Assembly (NCBI GenBank): GCA_949298825.1
Contig: CASFYB010000013.1
Span: 1-48,876, forward strand
Source: an uncultured Helicobacter sp.
Lineage (GTDB): Bacteria > Campylobacterota > Campylobacteria > Campylobacterales > Helicobacteraceae
DNA: 48,876 nt
Direction of reading: 5' to 3'
Every line of letters begins with the position of its first letter. Positions within the stretch are counted from its first letter, which is position 1. The notes below the pieces were generated by a model. The model was not told the DNA's origin and ran no database searches. It saw only the letters and a list, made by a program, of their open reading frames with translations. Below are positions 17,138 through 24,459 of the stretch, piece after piece. The translations under genes and the position numbers were made by a program.

Positions 17138-17709
17138 AGCGCCTATTTCTAGCTTTCATCCTTCTCTTTAACCTAGCCTATAGCCACAGAAATAATGCCT
17201 TTGAGCAAGTTGGGGATGTACTTACACTGATGCCAGCCTTTATCGGTGTGATAAGCCTTGGGATGGAAGATTATGTAGGCTTTGGTCAGCTAGCTCTTGG
17301 GACGATACTCACCCAAAGCAGCATAGAGATCATCAAACGATCGATGGAATATGCTCATAACAAAGGCTATAATGTAGACTTTTCTAAACGTCCTTGCTGC
17401 AATGACTGGAAGGGTATGCCTAGTGGGCATTCTGGTGGTGGCTTTAGTGCAGCAGCATTTGTCTACTATCGCTATGGGTGGAAGGCAGCTATTGCTCCCA
17501 TCATCCTAGCCACACTCACTGCAGCCTCAAGAGTACAGGCTAGAAAGCATACATTATGGCAGGTTGCTGCTGGTGGAGCTATAGCATGGGCATATGGCTG
17601 GCTTGTCACAACCAAATATCGCCCTAAAAACTTCTCCATCACTCCAGATATCAGCATAAATCCTCTTGGCGGGATGGAGTTTAGCGCTCAAGCCTATTAT
17701 CGTTTTTAG
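17134..17709 (+). CDS. PAP2-family phosphatase, probably periplasmic
   Basis: The product has 191 residues from the ATG at 17134. A signal or anchor segment (2-16, LFLAFILLFNLAYS) is followed by several hydrophobic helices. PAP2 motifs are RP in SKRPCC, the central PSGHSGGGF with the acid/base His, and SRVQARKHTLWQV with the nucleophilic His. The Asp expected four residues after that His is Gln. Such proteins remove phosphate from lipid A, phosphatidylglycerol phosphate or undecaprenyl pyrophosphate. The substrate here cannot be assigned. The upstream in-frame start at 17098 lies inside the previous gene and is unlikely. Confidence 0.75.
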   Translation: MKRLFLAFILLFNLAYSHRNNAFEQVGDVLTLMPAFIGVISLGMEDYVGFGQLALGTILTQSSIEIIKRSMEYAHNKGYNVDFSKRPCCNDWKGMPSGHSGGGFSAAAFVYYRYGWKAAIAPIILATLTAASRVQARKHTLWQVAAGGAIAWAYGWLVTTKYRPKNFSITPDISINPLGGMEFSAQAYYRF

Positions 17710-17716
17710 ATCTAAG

Positions 17717-18733
17717 ATGCAAGATTTTAAAAGTATTTTTATCCAAAAAACTCAAGGATTCTCCATCTTTCCTCGTCGATTTGGCATCAAAGAGGGCAAA
17801 ACCCATCTTTATGGCCCACCAAAAAGTGGTAAAACAAGCCTTGCTCTGCACTTTGCCAAAGATTTTAAATATCCTATCTACATTGACTGCCAAGACCCTA
17901 GAAATAACCTAGAATCCCTAACTCAAGAACTTTTAAAAGTCTTTTTAGAAAAGAAGCTAGACCTGCTTATTATTGATAACTATACCCCAGGCTTTAACCT
18001 ACCCAATATCAAAAACATCATCCTAATCACTCCTAGCAAAACCACCTTGATTAAAGGTGATTTTTACACAAAGCAGATTCTGCCTTTAAGCTTTGAGGAA
18101 TACATCAGCGTCAATAAAGAGCAAATCCCGCTAAATCAGCTACTAAACACCTTTATCAAAACAGGGAATCTCCCAGAGCTTATTACTATGCCTGAATATC
18201 AAAAAATTAGTAGAATCCAAGAAATAGCAAAACTCATCTTCAAAGATGATCTCCCCATCCTTTATGCCCTACTCTCCTATCAATCCCACACCTTTAGCAC
18301 AAACCAGCTCTATCTCCAGCTAAAAAAACATATCAAAATCTCAAAAGACAAGCTCTATGCCCTCATCTCTGATCTTGAGCTCCAGGGATTTTTAACACTT
18401 ATTAATGACCCAAAACAAAGTAGCAAAAGTCTTTATTTTTACAACTTTGCACTACCCTATGCACTAAGCCCATCACCAAACTTTCAGGCTATTTTTGAAA
18501 ATATGGTTTTTTTGGAACTAAAAAGTCAAAATCCCAATGAAACCATCCTTAAAGAGAATAATAGTTTTATCTTAAAAGAATCTAGATTCTACGCGCTTGC
18601 CTTCCCTAGCCCCAATCTTTTGGAAAAAATCGCCACTACCTTCCCTAATGCCATCATCATTGCTATCAACCAAATAGAATATAAGAATCTAAAAATCCTA
18701 GATTTTATCAGTTTTGCGCTTAGGGAGTTTTGA
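17717..18733 (+). CDS. ATP-binding protein with AAA/P-loop domain
   Basis: The product has 338 residues. Walker A is GPPKSGKTS (about 36-44), Walker B is DLLIIDNY (about 82-89), and a sensor-like SerPro segment is LITPSKTT. A winged-helix-like C-terminal part follows (about 175-330). This is the layout of the archaeal-type ATPases with a DUF234-like tail. A similar protein is encoded close to rnhB in H. pylori (HP1321). Its function is unknown. The ATG at 17717 is chosen because it lies eight bases after the PAP2 stop; the longer frame from 17666 would overlap PAP2. The stop overlaps rnhB (TGATG). Confidence 0.7.
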   Translation: MQDFKSIFIQKTQGFSIFPRRFGIKEGKTHLYGPPKSGKTSLALHFAKDFKYPIYIDCQDPRNNLESLTQELLKVFLEKKLDLLIIDNYTPGFNLPNIKNIILITPSKTTLIKGDFYTKQILPLSFEEYISVNKEQIPLNQLLNTFIKTGNLPELITMPEYQKISRIQEIAKLIFKDDLPILYALLSYQSHTFSTNQLYLQLKKHIKISKDKLYALISDLELQGFLTLINDPKQSSKSLYFYNFALPYALSPSPNFQAIFENMVFLELKSQNPNETILKENNSFILKESRFYALAFPSPNLLEKIATTFPNAIIIAINQIEYKNLKILDFISFALREF

Positions 18734-19329
18734 TGCAATCTATATCACTTTGTGGCATTGATGAAGCTGGAAGGGGGTGCTTATGTGGCAGTCTTTTTGT
18801 AGCTGGTTTTGTGACTAAAAAGATCAAAGATCTTCAAAGCCTAGGCATCAAAGATAGCAAAAAGACAGATAGAAAAACTCGCGCCCACCTTACTAAAGAG
18901 CTTCAAAATCTGCCCCATACTCATTTTCATATCATAGAGATCACTGCCAGTCAGATAGATCATATTGGCATTTCAAAAAGCATGAAAGATGCACTAAGCC
19001 AAATCATACAAGCACTAGGATCTTTTAGCGAGCATTTTCTCTTTGATGGTAATACGACTTTTGGTTTGCAACTACCCAATCTCACAACGCTTATAAAAGG
19101 TGATGCCAGTATCCTCCAAATCTCTGCAGCCTCGATCCTAGCTAAAAATGCAAAGGATATGGAGATGCAAAAGCTTCACACACTCTATCCAGATTATGGC
19201 TTTCTTTCGCATTCAGGCTATGGCACTAAGGCCCATCTTGATGCGATTAAAAAATTTGGCATTATAAAATCCCATCGCCAAAGTTTTTTGAAAAAATATA
19301 TAAACACCACACTTTTTGATGATTTTTAG
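18733..19329 (+). CDS. rnhB: Ribonuclease HII
   Basis: This cytosolic enzyme cuts the RNA strand of RNA-DNA hybrids and at single ribonucleotides. It has 198 residues. The catalytic acids are in GIDEAGRG (Asp and Glu, near 7-14) and in FDGNTTF. KGDAS with the following ISAASILAKNAKD, and GYGTKAHLDAIKKFG, are typical of type 2 RNase H. AGGGAG lies six bases before the ATG, which overlaps the previous stop as TGATG. Confidence 0.94.
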   Translation: MQSISLCGIDEAGRGCLCGSLFVAGFVTKKIKDLQSLGIKDSKKTDRKTRAHLTKELQNLPHTHFHIIEITASQIDHIGISKSMKDALSQIIQALGSFSEHFLFDGNTTFGLQLPNLTTLIKGDASILQISAASILAKNAKDMEMQKLHTLYPDYGFLSHSGYGTKAHLDAIKKFGIIKSHRQSFLKKYINTTLFDDF

Positions 19330-19388
19330 ACCCTTTATAAGCAAAAAATTATAAAATAACAAGCAAAAAACCATCTTAAAGAGTAAAA

Positions 19389-21050
19389 ATGTCCCTAGCC
19401 CTAAAATATCGTCCCACAACCTTTGCAGATCTTATCGCCCAAGAAAGCGTGACTAGGACCCTAAGCCTAGCGCTAAAAAGTGGCCATACTGCTCATGCTT
19501 ATCTTTTTAGCGGGTTAAGAGGTAGTGGCAAGACAAGTAGTGCTAGAATCTTTGCTCGTGCCCTCCAGTGTGAAAAAGCCCCCATAGGCGATCCTTGCAA
19601 TGAGTGTAGCAGCTGCCTTGAAAGCTTAGCTGGCAAACATATAGATATTATCGAGATGGATGCTGCCTCATCGCGTAAAATTGATGATATTAGAGGCCTT
19701 ATTGAGCAAACTCACTATGCTCCAGCTATGGGATGCTATAAAATCTTTATCATCGATGAAGTCCATATGCTAACTAAAGAGGCCTTTAACGCACTTTTAA
19801 AAACCCTAGAAGAGCCACCAAGCTATATTAAATTTATCCTAGCTACAACAGACCCCCTAAAGCTTCCAGCCACAATCCTAAGCCGCACACAGCATTTTAG
19901 ATTCAAAAAAATCCCTCAAAAGCCCATCATCAAGCATCTTGAAAGTATCTTGCAAAATGAAAATATAGAATATGATATGCCAAGTATTGAGATCATTGCT
20001 AGAAGCGGCAATGGATCCTTGCGCGATACCCTTACATTAACCGATCAAGCCATAGCCTATTGTGATAGGAAGCTAGAGAGCCATAAAATCACTCAAATGC
20101 TAGGCGTGATTGACCCTCTAGTTTTAAAAGATTTTTTTGCTGCCATAAAAACAGGAGATAAAAAACAAATAGATAAACTTTTAGAGCTTTTTGAAGAATA
20201 TGAAACAGAGATGCTATTAGATGAGATGATGCTTTATTTAAAAGATTCCATCCGCACTCAAGCCAATATCTCTCTACTTACACTAGAGCGGTATTTAAGG
20301 ATCATCGCTGATAGCAAATATCTATTATCGCTTAATTGTGATGGCGGATTTATCATGCTTCTTACCACACTTAAAATGCAAGAGGCCCAGAAGTTTGAAA
20401 GCTTAGAATCTGAAATATCTATGCTTGAAAGAGAGCTTATGCCATTTGAGGCTAAAGACACTCATATGCCATCTATGCCATCTATGCCATCTATGCCATC
20501 TAAGAGTGATGATGGGATAGACCCCACTCCTACAAGCACAGCCCCTCAAGCAAGCACAACCCCTCAAGCAAGCACAGCCCCTCAAGCAAGCACAACTGGG
20601 CTTGAAGATCTATTTGCACAGCTAATAGCCAAAATCTATGATCGTAACCTAGAGCTAGGAGAGGCTTTTCAATCATCTATCACGCCTATTAGCTTTGAAG
20701 ATTCCATCCTTACATGGCATAGCAAGGCAGATGAGAGCCAAAAGGCGCTGCTTTCTGCTCACTTTGGCATCATCAAAACTCTTGTAGCTGAGATCTTTGG
20801 AGCATCGACTAAAATCACTCAAGAGGCTAAGGCTACACAACCTACACAACCTACACAACCTACACAACCTACACAACCTACACAACCTACACAACCTACA
20901 CAACCTACACAACCTACACAACCTACACAACCCTACACAACCTACACAACCTACACAACCTACACAACCTACGCAACCTACGCAGAATACGCAGAATACG
21001 CAGAATACGCAGAATACGCAGAATACGCAGAATACGCAGAATACATCTAG
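19389..21050 (+). CDS. dnaX: DNA polymerase III subunit gamma/tau, C-terminus frame-shifted
   Basis: This is the clamp-loader ATPase. It has 553 residues in this frame. Walker A is GLRGSGKTS (about 42-50). Four zinc-binding Cys lie in the segment from CEKAPIGDPCNECSSC. Walker B is FIIDEVHML, the sensor/Arg-finger region is LSRTQHFRF, and domain III follows to about 345. The rest is a low-complexity linker with three in-frame tandem repeats: MPS x4, (A/T)PQAST x3 and TQP x11. A one-base insertion at 20931-20933 (CCC for CC) moves the frame, so the product ends in YTT/YAE repeats and stops at 21050. The other frame would end at 21168, overlapping tsaE, and looks like the ancestral end. Confidence 0.9.
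   Translation: MSLALKYRPTTFADLIAQESVTRTLSLALKSGHTAHAYLFSGLRGSGKTSSARIFARALQCEKAPIGDPCNECSSCLESLAGKHIDIIEMDAASSRKIDDIRGLIEQTHYAPAMGCYKIFIIDEVHMLTKEAFNALLKTLEEPPSYIKFILATTDPLKLPATILSRTQHFRFKKIPQKPIIKHLESILQNENIEYDMPSIEIIARSGNGSLRDTLTLTDQAIAYCDRKLESHKITQMLGVIDPLVLKDFFAAIKTGDKKQIDKLLELFEEYETEMLLDEMMLYLKDSIRTQANISLLTLERYLRIIADSKYLLSLNCDGGFIMLLTTLKMQEAQKFESLESEISMLERELMPFEAKDTHMPSMPSMPSMPSKSDDGIDPTPTSTAPQASTTPQASTAPQASTTGLEDLFAQLIAKIYDRNLELGEAFQSSITPISFEDSILTWHSKADESQKALLSAHFGIIKTLVAEIFGASTKITQEAKATQPTQPTQPTQPTQPTQPTQPTQPTQPTQPTQPYTTYTTYTTYTTYATYAEYAEYAEYAEYAEYAEYAEYI
20466..20501 (+). repeat. 9-base tandem repeat x4 in dnaX
   Basis: Four perfect copies of ATGCCATCT encode MPS repeats in the DnaX linker. 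Copy-number change keeps the reading frame. Confidence 0.9.
20541..20594 (+). repeat. 18-base tandem repeat x3 in dnaX
   Basis: Three copies of RCCCCTCAAGCAAGCACA (R = G, A, G) encode APQAST, TPQAST and APQAST. A partial related unit lies just upstream (20529-20540). The repeat preserves the frame. Confidence 0.9.
20835..21042 (+). repeat. 9-base tandem repeat array, 23 units, with one 10-base unit
   Basis: Ten perfect ACACAACCT units (20835-20924) are followed by a 10-base unit ACACAACCCT (20925-20934). Four more ACACAACCT units follow (20935-20970), then one ACGCAACCT (20971-20979) and seven ACGCAGAAT units (20980-21042). The graded change of units shows expansion of local blocks. The single 10-base unit is the only frame break. 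It is not a CRISPR array because there are no spacers. Confidence 0.95.
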
Positions 21051-21168
21051 CAAGGATGCCGCTCAAAATGCCGCTCAAAATGCTGCTCAAATCTTTTATG
21101 AGCAAAACCAAGATCTAATCAACACTCTAACTAAACACATCCCCATTTCCTCTATCAAGAAGCTTTGA
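20935..21168 (+). pseudogene. dnaX: Out-of-frame 3' end of dnaX (full-length form by +1 shift)
   Basis: In the +1 frame relative to dnaX the repeat continues as TQP x5 and TQN x7. It then runs into a non-repetitive tail of about 40 residues (SSKDAAQNAAQNAAQ, then IFYEQNQDLINTLTK, then HIPISSIKKL). The TGA at 21166-21168 overlaps the tsaE ATG as TGATG, exactly like the rnhB junction. This coupling argues that it is the original dnaX C-terminus. It would be reached either after loss of one base or by +1 ribosomal slippage at CCC-T, giving a product of about 592 residues. Confidence 0.7.
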
Positions 21169-21581
21169 TGTCTGAATTTATCCTTAAAGAAGATGAGATT
21201 TATAAACTTTTTGAACCCTTAGATTCTCTTATTGGCTCTGGGGTGAATATCTTCATACTTAGCGGGGATCTAGCCAGTGGTAAGACCACTCTTATACGCT
21301 CTTATATTACCCATTGTTTACCAGAAAAAAGAGAGGATATCACCTCCCCTACTTTCTCACTTTTGCAAAGCTATGGAGATTTGCATCATTATGACTTCTA
21401 TCATCATGATATACAAAAGTTCCTAGAATTAGGACTTTTAGAGGGGCTTGGCTCTGGTATTCACTTCATAGAATGGGGAGAAAAATTAGAAAGCATTCTC
21501 AAAAATAGTGGGTATAATTATGCAGTTATATCCATCACCACAGTAGGTGATAAGCGAAAATATAGGATATCAGGATTATAA
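21168..21581 (+). CDS. tsaE: tRNA threonylcarbamoyladenosine biosynthesis ATPase
   Basis: This ATPase works with TsaB and TsaD in making the t6A37 modification of tRNAs that read ANN codons. It has 137 residues. Walker A is [12 protein letters not shown] (about 31-42). [16 protein letters not shown] and FIEWGEKL are family hallmarks, the Glu-Trp being part of the active site. The ATG overlaps the +1-frame dnaX stop (TGATG). Confidence 0.93.
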   Translation: MSEFILKEDEIYKLFEPLDSLIGSGVNIFILSGDLASGKTTLIRSYITHCLPEKREDITSPTFSLLQSYGDLHHYDFYHHDIQKFLELGLLEGLGSGIHFIEWGEKLESILKNSGYNYAVISITTVGDKRKYRISGL

Positions 21582-21582
21582 A

Positions 21583-22308
21583 TTGGCAGACAAGCTCATC
21601 GCTCAAAACCTTAGCAAGCAGATCAAAAAGCATATGATTGTACATGATGTATCCATAGAGGTGCATAGTGGCGAGGTAGTCGGTCTTTTGGGTCCTAATG
21701 GTGCTGGCAAAACGACGACTTTTTATATGATTTGTGGGCTTTTGCAGCCAAGCGGTGGGAAAGTATTTTTAAATGATATGGATCTTTCATCCTCCCCCCT
21801 ACATGCTAGATCTAATCTTGGCATTGGCTACCTTCCTCAAGAATCTAGCATCTTCAAAGATCTAAGCGTGGAGGAAAATCTCTTCATCTCTGCAGAATCT
21901 ACTTTCAAAAGCAAAAAAGAAGCCCAAGAAAAAATTGAAGATATGCTCCAAGCCTTCAACATCGAGCCTATTAGGCATCGTAAAGGCGTAAGTCTTTCAG
22001 GTGGGGAGCGCAGACGCGTAGAGATTGCCAGAGCTCTTGTTAAAAACCCTAAATTTATCCTACTAGATGAGCCATTTGCAGGGGTTGATCCTATCGCTGT
22101 ATTAGATATACAAAGGATCATCCAAAAGCTTGTCGCGCTTAATATTGGCGTGCTTATCACTGACCATAATGTAAGAGAAACACTTAGTGTATGTCATCGT
22201 GCCTATGTGATCAAATCTGGTAGCCTACTAGCTAGTGGGGATGCTAGCACGATTTATGACAATCCACTTGTACGCAAACACTATCTAGGCGAAAACTTCA
22301 AGGTATAG
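21583..22308 (+). CDS. lptB: LPS transport ATP-binding protein LptB
   Basis: This ABC ATPase powers LptFG extraction of LPS from the inner membrane. It has 241 residues. Walker A is GPNGAGKTT (38-46), the Q-loop is LPQESSIF, the signature is LSGGERRR (about 135-142), Walker B is [13 protein letters not shown] and the switch His is in ITDHNVRE. The start is taken as TTG at 21583, two bases after tsaE, with AGGA seven bases upstream. An ATG at 21547 would overlap tsaE and add 12 unlikely residues. The order dnaX-tsaE-lptB-rpoN matches H. pylori. Confidence 0.93.
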   Translation: MADKLIAQNLSKQIKKHMIVHDVSIEVHSGEVVGLLGPNGAGKTTTFYMICGLLQPSGGKVFLNDMDLSSSPLHARSNLGIGYLPQESSIFKDLSVEENLFISAESTFKSKKEAQEKIEDMLQAFNIEPIRHRKGVSLSGGERRRVEIARALVKNPKFILLDEPFAGVDPIAVLDIQRIIQKLVALNIGVLITDHNVRETLSVCHRAYVIKSGSLLASGDASTIYDNPLVRKHYLGENFKV

Positions 22309-22309
22309 C

Positions 22310-23584
22310 ATGGCATCCCCATCTTTACGCCAAAGTGCTCAAGTCAAAGGCAAGCTATCCACCACGCTAAAAAACTGGCTCCCCATCCTCCAGAGTAATA
22401 TCCTAGAGATAGAAGAGACCATAAATTCCTACGCCCTAGAAAATCCACTACTTAATATCCAAAGTCAAATCAGCACAGATTTTAGCTCCAAGTTTAAAAA
22501 ACCAAACCCAAATACCCCTCTAAAAAGCGCCATATCTGATAAAATAGAATCTCTTAGCATTCAAGAAAAAGGGCTATATGTCATTTTAGAAGAGCAAATC
22601 ACTCCCCCCCTATTCCCCACGCAAATCAGTCAAGAAATCGCGCTTGATATCATTGATAATATCAATGAAGAAGGCTACTTTGATGCTAGTAGCCATGATA
22701 GGGCTACAGAGCTTGGTATAAGCCAGATGGAATATGAAAAGATAAGATTGCGTTTTGCCTTTTTAGAGCCAAGGGGTGTAGGCTCTAAAGATATGTATGA
22801 GTGCTTGAGGTTTCATCTTGATGCCTGTGATGAAATCTCTGATGAGCTTTATGATATCGCTGCTAAAATCATCAAAAATCTCAATTCCCATACCAGCTTT
22901 AAAAAAGACCCTCTCTACCAAGAAGCCCTCACTCTAATTAAAAGCTTTCAGACTCCCCCAGCACTCTTTTATCAAGAAGAGGATACCTGCATCATCCCTG
23001 ATATTTTTGTCCTCAAAGAGGGTAATGAAATATCAGTCAGCCTCAATGATGACTACTACCCACAAATCACGATTGATACAATAAAAACAGAGCAAAACAA
23101 CTCCTATTTAAAGTCTAAAATCAAAGAGGCACGTGACCTTATAGATGCCCTTGATATGCGCAAGCAAACGCTTAGAAAAATCGGACTAATGATTGTGGAG
23201 TATCAATATGATTTTTTCATGGGTGGGGAGATCAAACCCATGAAGCTAAAAGATCTAGCCGATGAGTTTGGCCACTCACCAAGCACCATATCAAGAGCTA
23301 TTTCAAATAAATATTTAGAATGCAATCGTGGCATCTTCCCAGTCAAAAATTTCTTCACCACAGCTATTGATGGGGATACTAGCAATGCTTCGATTAAAGA
23401 TTTTATCAACGACTTGATAAAAAATGAAAACCGCAATAAACCCTTAAGTGATCTGAAAATCCTAGAGCTTATTGAAGAAAAGTTTAATATCAAAATGGTA
23501 AGACGCACGATCACCAAATATCGCAAACAGCTCAATATCGCCTCTAGTAGCGAACGCAAGAAAAACTATGCCATGAGTATGTAG
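22310..23584 (+). CDS. rpoN: RNA polymerase sigma-54 factor
   Basis: This factor directs transcription of middle flagellar genes together with an activator of the FlgR type. It has 424 residues. Region I is Leu/Gln-rich (about 1-50, LPILQSNILEIEETINSYALENPLL). Region III has the core-binding domain and the helix-turn-helix LKDLADEFGHSPSTISRAIS (about 312-331). The RpoN box RRTITKYRKQLNI lies near the C-terminus. The ATG comes one base after the lptB stop. A sigma-54 site is found upstream of flgL in this window. Confidence 0.95.
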   Translation: MASPSLRQSAQVKGKLSTTLKNWLPILQSNILEIEETINSYALENPLLNIQSQISTDFSSKFKKPNPNTPLKSAISDKIESLSIQEKGLYVILEEQITPPLFPTQISQEIALDIIDNINEEGYFDASSHDRATELGISQMEYEKIRLRFAFLEPRGVGSKDMYECLRFHLDACDEISDELYDIAAKIIKNLNSHTSFKKDPLYQEALTLIKSFQTPPALFYQEEDTCIIPDIFVLKEGNEISVSLNDDYYPQITIDTIKTEQNNSYLKSKIKEARDLIDALDMRKQTLRKIGLMIVEYQYDFFMGGEIKPMKLKDLADEFGHSPSTISRAISNKYLECNRGIFPVKNFFTTAIDGDTSNASIKDFINDLIKNENRNKPLSDLKILELIEEKFNIKMVRRTITKYRKQLNIASSSERKKNYAMSM

Positions 23585-23781
23585 TTTTCTGGATAAAAAA
23601 GTCTATTTTATTAAGGCTTTAACTAGTAAGAAAGCATCTAAGAAAGAATTAAGAGTATTAAAAGGAATTAATAATCTTAAAACTCAAAGTTCTGTAGATT
23701 CTAAGAATTATTTAGATTTTTAGTTTTTTAAAGCAGTTATTTAAAGATTTGGTTTTTTAAAAATGAGTTTTTTAAATGATT

Positions 23782-24033
23782 AGATTGTTTTTGAATGTTT
23801 TTATTCTGAAATGAGTTCTTTGAATAATTTAGCTTTAGAAGTATTTCTACTAAAGATAGAAACATAATGAGTTTGATTCTGAAATAAATTTGATTTTAAG
23901 TGATTTAAATTATTTCTAGTTCTTTAACTCTTAGATTTAAAGTTTTAGATTCTAACTTTCTTTTTCTTGCCATCATTGTAGGTCTTTTGGATTTCCTTTA
24001 TTACATAGCAAGCAATGATGGTAAGAGAGGGAA
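23782..24033. repeat. Dispersed repeat, copy 2, with core inverted relative to copy 1
   Basis: The left flank starts AGATTGTTTTTGAATGTTTT and contains TTCTGAAAT twice (around 23803 and 23877), like copy 1 at 399. The arms TTGCCATCATTG (23967-23978) and CAATGATGGTAA (24013-24024) enclose a 34-base core containing GTCTTTTGGATTTCCTT and ATTACATAGCAA. This is the reverse complement of the copy 1 core, with about 12 bases missing. The left flank is in the same orientation in both copies, so only the core is flipped. Confidence 0.6.
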
Positions 24034-24170
24034 AGGGTAAAGGAATAAAAGTAGGAAGGAATAGATAAGGGCTAAGAAAGAGTATGCGAGAATCTTGCAC
24101 TTGTTATAAGGCGCAATGCAAAACAAATGGATTAAACAACATAAATGTAGATAAAAAAGTAGTGATGGAT

Positions 24171-24187
24171 AAAAAAAAGGGGGGGGG
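24171..24187 (+). repeat. A8G9 homopolymer tract
   Basis: Eight A are followed by nine G. The G9 length is in the slippage-prone range for Helicobacter. On the plus strand a short ATG frame runs through it but meets stops within a few codons in all three frames, so no coding role is apparent. Confidence 0.85.
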
Positions 24188-24459
24188 ATATGAATAAATA
24201 GAAGAAAAAGGGGGAAATAATAAGAATAAGCAAAAGATAAAAATGGAGGGAATAAAAGGCTTAATAAAAGATGTACGCAAGAGAGGGATTAAAAGATACA
24301 AAACTAGAATCAAGGAAGTATAAAAGCTAAAGAGAAAAAAGGAAAGAGAAACCTGGAGTAAAACAAGAAAAGATGAAAAATAAAAGAAGTAGATAGAAAA
24401 GCGGATGAAAAATAAGAATAACTTTTTTGACCTATAAAGAAGCCTGGATAGCAACTTCC

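Larger units (their letters stand above)
23585..24459. other. Non-coding gap between convergent rpoN and flgL
   Basis: The gap is about 875 bases long. It contains AT-rich sequence, repeat copy 2, an A8G9 tract (24171-24187), and a stretch of about 400 bases (24030-24430) whose plus strand is almost entirely purine. A minus-strand frame at 24104-24454 is open but is a Phe/Leu/Ser-rich mirror of the purine bias. I see no convincing gene, tRNA or terminator. Confidence 0.55.

Noticed and set aside
17666-17716. Upstream extension of the ATPase gene
   Set aside because: The extra 17 codons overlap the end of the PAP2 gene; the ATG at 17717 directly after the PAP2 stop fits better.
20835-21042. 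Regular short repeats that could look like a CRISPR array
   Set aside because: The units are 9 bases, directly adjacent, with no unique spacers, and lie inside dnaX in frame. Open frames in other phases (HNL, CVG or RLC repeats) are shadows of the repeat.
24104-24454. Open minus-strand frame of 116 residues with hydrophobic stretches, running through the C9 complement of the G9 tract
   Set aside because: It has a TTG start, no well-spaced ribosome binding site, and a Phe/Leu/Ser composition that simply mirrors the purine-rich plus strand. It shows no motif or conserved pattern.
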